A DNA stretch of 49,130 bases from assembly GCA_964592725.1 (NCBI GenBank), contig CAZQFQ010000002.1, positions 1 through 49,130 of the forward strand, given 5' to 3'. The notes beneath the pieces are model-generated. The model had not been told where the DNA came from and did not search any database. It saw only the letters and a list, made by a program, of their open reading frames with translations. A program made the translations under genes and the position numbers. The DNA is from PALSA-1336 sp964592725 (GTDB taxonomy: Bacteria > Patescibacteriota > Doudnabacteria > UBA920). Positions 30,681 to 37,159 of the stretch are shown here, piece after piece; the first letter of the stretch is position 1, and each line of letters opens with the position of its first letter.

Positions 30681-31058
30681 CTATTTTAAGATTTTCAACA
30701 GCGCGTATTTTTCGTTATTAAACATTTTAAATCCCTGATTTTCAAACAACAGCACCGAGCCGGTAATGCCCAAAACTTCGTGGATCTTTAACTTTTTTGC
30801 TTTTTTTAAGCATTCCTTAATTAACCCGCCGCCAATCCCCTGCCGCCAATAACGCTCTTCCACCACCAGGCTCCGGATTTCCGCCATCCGTTTGGAATAC
30901 ACCTGCAAAGCACAGCACGCGATAATTTCCCCGTTTTTTTCCGCCACAAAAAACTCCTTCAGCCTCGGCAGATTAGTTTGAATAAGCTGTCTTGGATATT
31001 TGGCGATTAGCGCTTTAATTTTTTTACGGTCTTTTGGAAGAGACGGTCTTATGTTCAT
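30681..31058 (-). CDS. GNAT-family N-acetyltransferase
   Basis: This 125-residue protein has the GNAT core: IRPSLPKDRKKIKALI at the start, FFVAEKNGEIIACCALQVYS, the strand IRSLVVEERYWRQGIGGGLI (acetyl-CoA loop RQGIGGG) and the final LLFENQGFKMFN. It resembles the acetyltransferase domain related to ArgA and is about the size of a stand-alone catalytic unit. Substrate is unknown. It lies between dinB and a 163-bp palindromic element. Confidence 0.88.
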   Translation of the reverse strand: MNIRPSLPKDRKKIKALIAKYPRQLIQTNLPRLKEFFVAEKNGEIIACCALQVYSKRMAEIRSLVVEERYWRQGIGGGLIKECLKKAKKLKIHEVLGITGSVLLFENQGFKMFNNEKYALLKILK

Positions 31059-31067
31059 TTTAACTCT

Positions 31068-31230
31068 AGAAGCTGTCTTAAAAATAATTTGTAGGCTAAA
31101 TTTTCAGAATTTTGAGCGGATTGGTCCAAATAAATTTTGACGTTTAGCCCAAAGCTAAGCGGAAAAATTTTTTGGGCCAAGACGCCAAAATTCTGGAAAT
31201 TTAGCCCGAAGGATTTTTAAGATAGCTTCT
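31068..31230. repeat. palindromic element, copy 2 (163 bp)
   Basis: Eighteen-base terminal arms (31068-31085/31213-31230) pair with one mismatch. Inner pairs include ggctaaattt/aaatttagcc, tcagaatttt/aaaattctgga and ggtccaa/ttgggcc. Compared with copy 1 (14513-14674), the outer arm changes from acctatttt to agctgtctt with matching changes opposite. Its end touches the stop codon of the membrane gene at 31229. Confidence 0.88.
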
Positions 31231-31609
31231 AATGATGCCCTTGCATTTGCCGGCGAATATGTATGTGGTGTTTTTTATGGCAAACCATAATTGAAGCAAT
31301 CATAATAAATAATCCCGTCCAATACTCCATGCCGGAAAAAATAGATAAGCCGGCGTAAGGGCTTAACAATATCAAATCTAAAAGCAAGTCGCCCAAAGTC
31401 CAGGCAATAACCACAATAAAAGCTTCCAAAAAACTTATGGGGCCGAACCGCCGCGCCAAAGCCGCGGTAATAATTATGGTGGCGGCCCAAAAAGCCAACT
31501 GCTGCAGTCCGGCGTTGGCAAAAATTTGATACTTAAAAATCAAGCCTTTAAGCAAAGCCAGAAACAGCCATTGGAGAAAAAAAATTAGCAGGAATTTTTT
31601 GGGAGTCAT
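31229..31609 (-). CDS. small integral membrane protein
   Basis: This 126-residue protein has three or four membrane helices (about 5-22, 36-52, 58-82 and 90-110) and a His-rich tail (CHKKHHIHIRRQMQGHH). The His cluster could bind a metal, but no family is recognised. The stop lies within the last bases of a palindromic element. Confidence 0.75.
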   Translation of the reverse strand: MTPKKFLLIFFLQWLFLALLKGLIFKYQIFANAGLQQLAFWAATIIITAALARRFGPISFLEAFIVVIAWTLGDLLLDLILLSPYAGLSIFSGMEYWTGLFIMIASIMVCHKKHHIHIRRQMQGHH

Positions 31610-31661
31610 GGAGGCAAGTCGTTAGACTATAGACTATAGACTAAGAACTAAAGTCTAACTA

Positions 31662-32135
31662 CTAAAGACTGTTTAATTTTTTTTGCGCTTTCTTGCTCGC
31701 CGCCCGCCGCTTAATAGGCGCAGGCGAAACGACGGCGGTAAAAACCGCCGGGCTTTGGGCTAATTCTTCCAACTGCCACAAATTATCCTCCAGGCGCTCC
31801 CTGACTTCGGCCATTTTGCTTTCCGGCGTTTTAGGTTTGGAGCCCGGAAAATAATTCACGGCCACGTGATGGACAAATCCGCGGTGGCTTTTTTCTTCGT
31901 AAACTTTTTCAAACCAATAAAGCCCCAGCCAAATACCGTACCACGCGCCAAGCATCAGCATTACAATCAAGACAAAATATTCAAGCACAAAAAACTGATT
32001 GTAATTTATGGCCGTGCTAATAACTCCGGCGCCGACCATATAAATAAAAACAAAAAACACCACCTGGCACACAATAGCAAACAGCATCATCCCCAAAATC
32101 CCGGTCATTAGCAAATACAAAGATTTTTTCGCCAT
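31662..32135 (-). CDS. membrane protein with two transmembrane helices
   Basis: This 157-residue protein has two membrane helices (about 7-35 and 48-72, the latter with MLMLGAWYGIWLGLYWFEKVY) and a cytoplasmic tail with a charged helix (MAEVRERLEDNLWQLEELA) and a basic end rich in Lys. I recognise no family. It lies downstream of the zeta-toxin-like pair, separated by a terminator, with a short repeat of gactatag words on its 3' side (31622-31660). Confidence 0.75.
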   Translation of the reverse strand: MAKKSLYLLMTGILGMMLFAIVCQVVFFVFIYMVGAGVISTAINYNQFFVLEYFVLIVMLMLGAWYGIWLGLYWFEKVYEEKSHRGFVHHVAVNYFPGSKPKTPESKMAEVRERLEDNLWQLEELAQSPAVFTAVVSPAPIKRRAASKKAQKKLNSL

Positions 32136-32203
32136 ATAATTTTGTTACTTTTTTATTATAGGATAGTTCTAATTTTAAAGCAACTTCTAAAAAACACTTC
32201 ACA

Positions 32204-32230
32204 AAAACCGCTCCCATTTGGAAGCGGTGA
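32204..32230 (-). terminator. terminator after the zeta-toxin operon
   Basis: On the minus strand CCGCTTCC-AAAT-GGGAGCGG is followed by TTTTTG, directly after the stop of the 57-aa gene (32231). Confidence 0.8.
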
Positions 32231-32404
32231 TTAGACGGTCTGCTCGTATTGTTTAAGCATTGCCCGTTGATCTTGGTTGGCTTTTCTGACAACACCTTCC
32301 ATTACCCTTCGTTTTTCTTCCGGCGTAGCATCGTTAAAAAATGAGGAAAAATCTTTTTTCTCTTGCTTAGGCTTGCCAAATAACCGTTTTAGCTTTGTGA
32401 TCAT
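32231..32404 (-). CDS. 57-aa protein coupled to the zeta-toxin-like kinase
   Basis: The frame MITKLKRLFGKPKQEKKDFS... ends YEQTV at a TAA followed by a terminator. Its ATG overlaps the stop of the kinase gene as ATGA, so translation is coupled. The peptide has a basic start and an acidic-basic helix (TPEEKRRVMEGVVRKANQDQ). I recognise no family. A position directly after a toxin-like kinase makes an antitoxin or an accessory regulator possible, but typical zeta antitoxins are epsilon proteins encoded upstream, so this is only an inference. Confidence 0.7.
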   Translation of the reverse strand: MITKLKRLFGKPKQEKKDFSSFFNDATPEEKRRVMEGVVRKANQDQRAMLKQYEQTV

Positions 32405-33099
32405 AAAATGTTCTCCAATTCTTCCTTAGTATACACCTTAGGCAAATATTTATCAACGCAGTCTATATTATCAAAAAGTTGTTCAATATTTCTGGTGAAA
32501 TCCTTAATTATTAAGTTGAGTTCCACTCTATCCCCAAAGTGCGTTTTGGCCATGCTGACATTTTCACGCGCGCGAACAAAAGAGTGGATAAACACTTCTT
32601 TTGAAACTCTTCGACCTTCTTTTTCCTCACGGGCTTTAGTAAACGTCCAGGCAACCATCGGGTCTTGAAATAAATAGTAAATAATTACCAGACGATTATG
32701 TTTAAGTGAGCGTTCAATATTTTCCATCGCCCGTTCATAAGCAAACGTACCGTCCAATATGGCGTTGATGTTGTTGTACAAAACATAATCAAAAAGTTTG
32801 TTTACCCCAATGGTACAGGCGCTCTGAAAAATGTGTGAATTGGCGCCGCTGTAATTTGGAAAAATTACGCGAATATCATCGGCGTCAATTCTTACCGGAA
32901 GGTTGCCGGTAAACAACTCTATCAAACGTTTGGATACTTCGGTTTTACCGGCACCGGGCGATCCTGCCATAAACAAAGATATGGGATTTGAGTTGAAATA
33001 ATAAACCTTAGGGTCAGCAAAACGGGTTATAAGCTCGTCTTTGTGCTCTTTAATATAACTTTCAGCTTCTTTAATCAATTTTTGTTCTTCATCTGACAT
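32401..33099 (-). CDS. zeta-toxin-like P-loop kinase
   Basis: This 232-residue protein has a Walker A (AGSPGAGKTEVSK, 45-57), the following Arg/Asp-rich stretch VRIDADDIRVIFPNY and a helical C-terminus, as in zeta toxin/PezT-like kinases. In that family the kinase phosphorylates UDP-N-acetylglucosamine and blocks peptidoglycan synthesis, though many chromosomal homologues are not toxins. The segment ILDGTFAYERAMENIERSL matches the family region that binds the substrate. A 57-aa gene overlaps its stop. No epsilon-like antitoxin is seen upstream. Confidence 0.82.
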   Translation of the reverse strand: MSDEEQKLIKEAESYIKEHKDELITRFADPKVYYFNSNPISLFMAGSPGAGKTEVSKRLIELFTGNLPVRIDADDIRVIFPNYSGANSHIFQSACTIGVNKLFDYVLYNNINAILDGTFAYERAMENIERSLKHNRLVIIYYLFQDPMVAWTFTKAREEKEGRRVSKEVFIHSFVRARENVSMAKTHFGDRVELNLIIKDFTRNIEQLFDNIDCVDKYLPKVYTKEELENIL

Positions 33100-33162
33100 T
33101 TAAGTTAGTTTTTAAAATTTTTTGATACAGCCTAAAAAGCAGATTTTGCCAAATTCAGCCTT

Positions 33163-34047
33163 TTAACCACAAAGTCTCATAACAAACGCGGGGAAATCTT
33201 TAAGAATTGTTTGCGTTTGATCTTTGGACAGGCCAAGTTTTTGCGGAGAGACCGTTTCATCCAAAACTTCCAAACAGCTGTGACGTTCAACAACAAAGCC
33301 GAGATTTTCAAAAAACTCGCGCGCGGATTGTTCGTCTTTAAAACGGTTTTCCGTTAAATCGGCGCCGGTTATCTCTTTCATCCGCTTATGACGTTCTTTT
33401 ATTTTTTCAGCGGATTGTCCAAACAAGCCCTCGGACAAATCCGGGGTTATCCAGACGCCGCCAAAACGTTCCAAAAGCTGATGGACATTCGCGGCAACAA
33501 TGGCTTTTTCTTTAAAATCCAAATAACGAAGCAAGCCCTCGGTCACAACAGTAATCGGCTCTTGTCTAAATGGTATTACCGCCGTTAAGAGTTCCCGCGC
33601 GTTAAGAGCGTTTCCGTCAACAAGATGCAGGTTGGGTTCGCGCGGAACTTTTGATTGTGCCGCCAGCGTTTCTACAATGTCTCTCTTGTCATTTATTACG
33701 CCGGGCAAATCAGCCTCAACAAATTCCACTGACGGATCTTGCGCCATTTCAATGCCCCGCGAAGAAAAACCGGCGGCGATTTCAAAAATTTGTTTGCTTC
33801 CGCTTGCTTTTACCAAACGGCTCACCAGCCTAAAACGCGCTTCTATTATTGGCGCGGCTTCCGGGTGTTTTAATACCTCAAATTCCTGAAGTTCCTCCGC
33901 CGAATATGACCGCCGCATTATTTTATCAAGCTCGTCAAAAATTTCCTTTGAAAATGGAATTTCGGCCAATGTCCTCCGGTAAGCCACGCCCCAAGCAGTC
34001 GGGCTTATCTTATCGTACGCATCCGTTCTTTGTTCTAAGGAATCCAT
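33163..34047 (-). CDS. class I SAM-dependent methyltransferase (LCMT/PPM-like)
   Basis: This 294-residue protein has the leucine-carboxyl-methyltransferase pattern: EARFRLVSRLV, then FEIAAGFSSRGIEMA (SAM loop), VEFVEADLPGVINDKRD (acidic end of strand two) and VVTEGLLRYLD. Bacterial members make secondary metabolites or are uncharacterised. It starts six bases after the mreB stop on the same strand, so it may be cotranscribed with mreB. Substrate cannot be told. Confidence 0.82.
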   Translation of the reverse strand: MDSLEQRTDAYDKISPTAWGVAYRRTLAEIPFSKEIFDELDKIMRRSYSAEELQEFEVLKHPEAAPIIEARFRLVSRLVKASGSKQIFEIAAGFSSRGIEMAQDPSVEFVEADLPGVINDKRDIVETLAAQSKVPREPNLHLVDGNALNARELLTAVIPFRQEPITVVTEGLLRYLDFKEKAIVAANVHQLLERFGGVWITPDLSEGLFGQSAEKIKERHKRMKEITGADLTENRFKDEQSAREFFENLGFVVERHSCLEVLDETVSPQKLGLSKDQTQTILKDFPAFVMRLCG

Positions 34048-34053
34048 ACAATT

Positions 34054-35061
34054 TTATTTCGCGCTCAAGATGCTTTTTTTGTAACTATCAAGATTATCCA
34101 ACGCCACGCCGGTGCCTTTGGCGACACATAATAATGGCTCTTCGGCCACAAAGCACGGGACGCCCACGCTTTGGGCGATGAAGTGGTCAAGATTACGAAG
34201 GAGCGCCGTGCCGCCGGTCAAAACCATGCCTTTGTCGATGATGTCCGAAGCCAGCTCCGGAGGCGTTTCCTGGAGCACGCTTTTTACCGCTTTGGCGATT
34301 TCCGTGAGATCTTCGGTAATAGCCGAAACCACCTCGTTTGAGGCAACTGTCACGGTTTTGGGCAGGCCGGAAATCATATCGCGGCCTTTGACTTCCATCA
34401 CTTCCTCTTCATTTAAAATTACGGCACTGCCGATGTTGATTTTAATTTCCTCGGCCGTGCGGTCACCGATGGCCAGGCCGTGCCGCCGCCGGACAAAATC
34501 GACGATAGCTTGGTCCAACCGGTTGCCGGCCACGCGCACCGAAGTGGAATTGACAATACCGCCGAGCGATAATACAGCCACGTCCGTGGTGCCGCCGCCG
34601 ATATCAATTACCAAATTTCCCCTGGCTTCGGAAATGGGGATTCCCGCGCCGATGGCCGCGGCCACGGTTTCCTTTATTACATAAGCCGCCTTGGCGCCGG
34701 CCGCCATAGCCGCGTCCACAACCGCGCGTCTTTCGGTTGAGGTAATTCCGCCGGGCACCGATATCATAACCTCGGGCCGAAAAAACCTGACGTTGCCCAA
34801 AGCTTTGTTTATAAAATAGCGGAGCATGGCTTCGGTGACGCGGTAGTCGGCAATGACGCCGTCTTTCATCGGCCGTGAGGCCACAATGGTTTCCGGCGTC
34901 CGGCCGAGCATTTCCTTGGCTTCCTGGCCCACCGCCAAAACGCGGTTGTCTTCCAAAGAAATGGCGACCACCGTAGGCTCATTAATAATAATCCCCCGCT
35001 TGGGCAGATAAACCAAAGTGTTGGCCGTGCCCAGGTCTATGCCGATTTTCGTTTCAAACAT
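34054..35061 (-). CDS. mreB: rod-shape-determining actin homologue MreB
   Basis: This 335-residue protein shows the actin fold phosphate loops (IGIDLGTANTLVYLP at 7-21; LVIDIGGGTTDVAVLSLGG), VMISVPGGITSTERRAV and the C-terminal MVLTGGTALLRNLDHFI. It forms membrane-associated filaments that guide wall synthesis. No mreC or mreD gene follows. Its promoter (TTGTTT-17 bp-TATAAT, minus) would start transcription near 35164, so the 107-bp palindrome at 35062-35168 is almost its entire leader. Confidence 0.97.
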   Translation of the reverse strand: MFETKIGIDLGTANTLVYLPKRGIIINEPTVVAISLEDNRVLAVGQEAKEMLGRTPETIVASRPMKDGVIADYRVTEAMLRYFINKALGNVRFFRPEVMISVPGGITSTERRAVVDAAMAAGAKAAYVIKETVAAAIGAGIPISEARGNLVIDIGGGTTDVAVLSLGGIVNSTSVRVAGNRLDQAIVDFVRRRHGLAIGDRTAEEIKINIGSAVILNEEEVMEVKGRDMISGLPKTVTVASNEVVSAITEDLTEIAKAVKSVLQETPPELASDIIDKGMVLTGGTALLRNLDHFIAQSVGVPCFVAEEPLLCVAKGTGVALDNLDSYKKSILSAK

Positions 35062-35168
35062 AATAAATCGAATCTGCGAATTAGACGAATCTACGAATGA
35101 CTACGAATTAACGAATTCGTACTTCGTAGGGATTCGTTGATTCGTTCCATTCGTAGATTCGATTTATT
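35062..35168. repeat. CGAAT-word palindrome, copy c (mreB leader)
   Basis: Arms aataaatcgaatctgcgaat and attcgtagattcgatttatt enclose repeated cgaat/attcg words. Read in reverse it is nearly identical to copy d at 47361-47475 upstream of gap. Confidence 0.9.
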
Positions 35169-35170
35169 GA

Positions 35171-35219
35171 ATTATAGCAACATAACGGCATTGAAACAAG
35201 GCTCAAAATGAGGTAAAAT
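35171..35219. promoter_or_regulatory. divergent overlapping promoters of mreB and the PEGA gene
   Basis: Minus strand: -35 TTGTTT (35194-35199), 17-bp spacer, -10 TATAAT (35171-35176). Plus strand: -35 TTGAAA (35191-35196), 17-bp spacer, -10 TAAAAT (35214-35219). The two -35 boxes overlap by three bases, so polymerase binding at one should exclude the other. The plus transcript would start about two bases before the ATG at 35228. Confidence 0.65.
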
Positions 35220-35227
35220 TAACCCAT

Positions 35228-36628
35228 ATGACCCAAAGAACCCGCTATTTGCTAATTCTTGCCGGCTTTGTGTTTTTTTTAATGGCCGCTCCGCTGATGG
35301 TGCTGTACGTCCGCGGCATAACTTACGACTTTGCCACTAAAACTTTTGTAAAAACCGGAATTATGGGCGTTAGGACCAGTCCGTCCGACGCGACCGTTTT
35401 TATAAACGGAAAGGTTAAACGCCAAAGCCAGGGCGACATCGGGTTTTTAGTTCCCGGCGCGTACCAGGTGGAAATAAAAAAAACCGGCTACTCGGACTGG
35501 AGCAAACGGCTGAATGTGGACGCGGGCCAGGTAACCTGGGCCAACCCTTCTTTTGGCAGTATTTATTTATTTTTAAAAAACCCTCCGGCGCAAAATCTGG
35601 CGCAGGGGGTTTTGGATTTTTACAGCCAAAACGGAAACTTAGTTTATCTTACGCCGCAGAGCGCCGTCGTCGCCGCTTCCGATAATTTATCCTCGCGGCA
35701 AGTCTATCCCCTGCCCAAAAATGTCACCGAAATTTTGACCGAGGATGCCTCGGGTCAAAATTTCATTTTATCAAACAATTCGGCCGCGACTTCAACTCCC
35801 GAATTTTTGGTATTTAATAAAACGTCCGGCACATTTATCGATATAAGTTCCCTTTTCCCGAATGCCGTTAACCCCGTTAGGGAACCGTCGGCGGTAAACA
35901 GTAACCATCTCCAAAATAATTTACAATCAATGCCGGCTTCGTCAGCGGCATCCTCTAACGGGGTTAAGTTTCAATTCGGCTCAAACGGGGAGCTTTATGC
36001 TTTAAGCGATAATTTTTTATATTCGGTTGACTTGGAAAATAAAATTAAAACCGCCATTTTTAACGGCGTGAGATCTTTTTATTTCCAGGGCGGAGAATTA
36101 TATTACATTCAACAGACCGGGCAAAGCTACGGGCTTTTTGACAGCCAGGCGCCTTTTAGCCAAAACCAGCTTCTGGTGGCCGGCCTGCCCGACTTTGATT
36201 CGGGCGATTTGTTTGTAACTCTTGAAAAGGAAGTTTTTTTGCTGGCGGACAATAAACTTTATTTAGTAAGCTCCAATATGCGGCAGATTTCCGACAACAT
36301 TTCCATCTTTAATTTTGACCCGAACAGCTCTCTTATATCGCTAATCCAGTCCGGGGAATTTGATTACTACGATCCGGTCGGAATGAATTTAAATTTTGTT
36401 ACCCGCAGCAGCGAAACTTTGGCCAATCCGCGCGTGCTAACCGGCATCGGCAACGCCTTTTTCCTGCAAGACGAAAAGCTTATGGTCATAGAGCTTGACG
36501 CGCGCGACAACCAAAACCAGTACCAGCTTTATCAGGGAGCCAATGTTAAAAAGTTTTTTGTGGACGGCGCGGGAAAAAATGTTCTGCTTTTGGACAACGG
36601 GGAGTTAAAAAGTTTGGTTGTTAGATAA
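35228..36628 (+). CDS. PEGA-domain membrane protein with propeller-like C-terminal part
   Basis: This 466-residue protein has an N-terminal membrane helix (about 7-27), a PEGA domain (about 45-105: GVRTSPSDATVFINGKVK, then GAYQVEIKKTGYSDWSKRL) and a long region with repeated YxL/WxF strands that looks like a beta propeller. PEGA domains are found on surface proteins. Residues about 214-246 (NPVREPSAVNSNH...AASSNGV) come from a 100-bp palindrome. It is the only plus-strand gene after 12551 and diverges from mreB, and so may be linked to the cell envelope. Confidence 0.82.
   Translation: MTQRTRYLLILAGFVFFLMAAPLMVLYVRGITYDFATKTFVKTGIMGVRTSPSDATVFINGKVKRQSQGDIGFLVPGAYQVEIKKTGYSDWSKRLNVDAGQVTWANPSFGSIYLFLKNPPAQNLAQGVLDFYSQNGNLVYLTPQSAVVAASDNLSSRQVYPLPKNVTEILTEDASGQNFILSNNSAATSTPEFLVFNKTSGTFIDISSLFPNAVNPVREPSAVNSNHLQNNLQSMPASSAASSNGVKFQFGSNGELYALSDNFLYSVDLENKIKTAIFNGVRSFYFQGGELYYIQQTGQSYGLFDSQAPFSQNQLLVAGLPDFDSGDLFVTLEKEVFLLADNKLYLVSSNMRQISDNISIFNFDPNSSLISLIQSGEFDYYDPVGMNLNFVTRSSETLANPRVLTGIGNAFFLQDEKLMVIELDARDNQNQYQLYQGANVKKFFVDGAGKNVLLLDNGELKSLVVR
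35868..35967. repeat. 100-bp palindrome inside the PEGA gene
   Basis: Thirteen-base perfect arms ttaaccccgttag (35868-35880) and ctaacggggttaa (35955-35967) border a segment with a second GC-rich inverted pair. The whole unit is translated in frame. Confidence 0.85.
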
Positions 36629-36648
36629 TGTCAAATCTGCTGTGCCGT

Positions 36649-37098
36649 CTATGCCGCTTCGTCTATGACCTGATTAACCAATTTGTCCGCTTCCTTATTT
36701 TGTTCCCTTGGAACGTGATGAAATGTCACGTTTTTAAATTGGTTGCGGAGTTTTAAAACTTCCGCGGCCAACAGCTTAAGCGTCGGTTCTTTTATTTTAT
36801 ATTGGCCAATCATTTGGCGCACAACAAGTTCGCTGTCCATGCGGATCTCGAGGTCAACTTTATTCCCCTCTCCCTTTGGGAGAGGGGTCAGGGGTGAGGG
36901 TTTTTTCGATAATTCCCTAGCCTTCTCCAACGCTAAAATCAGCGCCTTGTATTCGGCCACGTTATTTGTCGCCTCGCCGATGTATTGCTTATATTCGCCG
37001 ATGATTTGGTTATCATCAGCGCGAATAACCACGCCAATCCCCGCCGGCCCGGGATTTCCCCTGGCCCCGCCGTCTGTATTTATAATTAGTTTTGACAT
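36649..37098 (-). CDS. rnhA: ribonuclease HI
   Basis: This 149-residue enzyme has the four acidic positions of RNase HI: INTDGGARGNPGPAGIGVV, AEYKALILALEKA, MDSELVVRQM and the final REQNKEADKL. It removes RNA from RNA-DNA hybrids. Between the first helix and MDSELVV it carries the insert KPSPLTPLPKGEGN, encoded by a perfect 10-bp palindrome (36865-36887), which normal RNases HI lack. It lies downstream of recJ. Confidence 0.95.
   Translation of the reverse strand: MSKLIINTDGGARGNPGPAGIGVVIRADDNQIIGEYKQYIGEATNNVAEYKALILALEKARELSKKPSPLTPLPKGEGNKVDLEIRMDSELVVRQMIGQYKIKEPTLKLLAAEVLKLRNQFKNVTFHHVPREQNKEADKLVNQVIDEAA
36865..36900. repeat. palindromic element inside rnhA
   Basis: cccctctccc and gggagagggg pair perfectly around ttt (36865-36887), followed by tcaggggtgaggg. 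It is the same unit as in rsmH, recJ and eno. Confidence 0.9.
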
Positions 37099-37159
37099 TT
37101 AAAATTTATAATTTGAAATTATTTTGAATAATTAGACCTATTAGAAATTAGAATAATTC

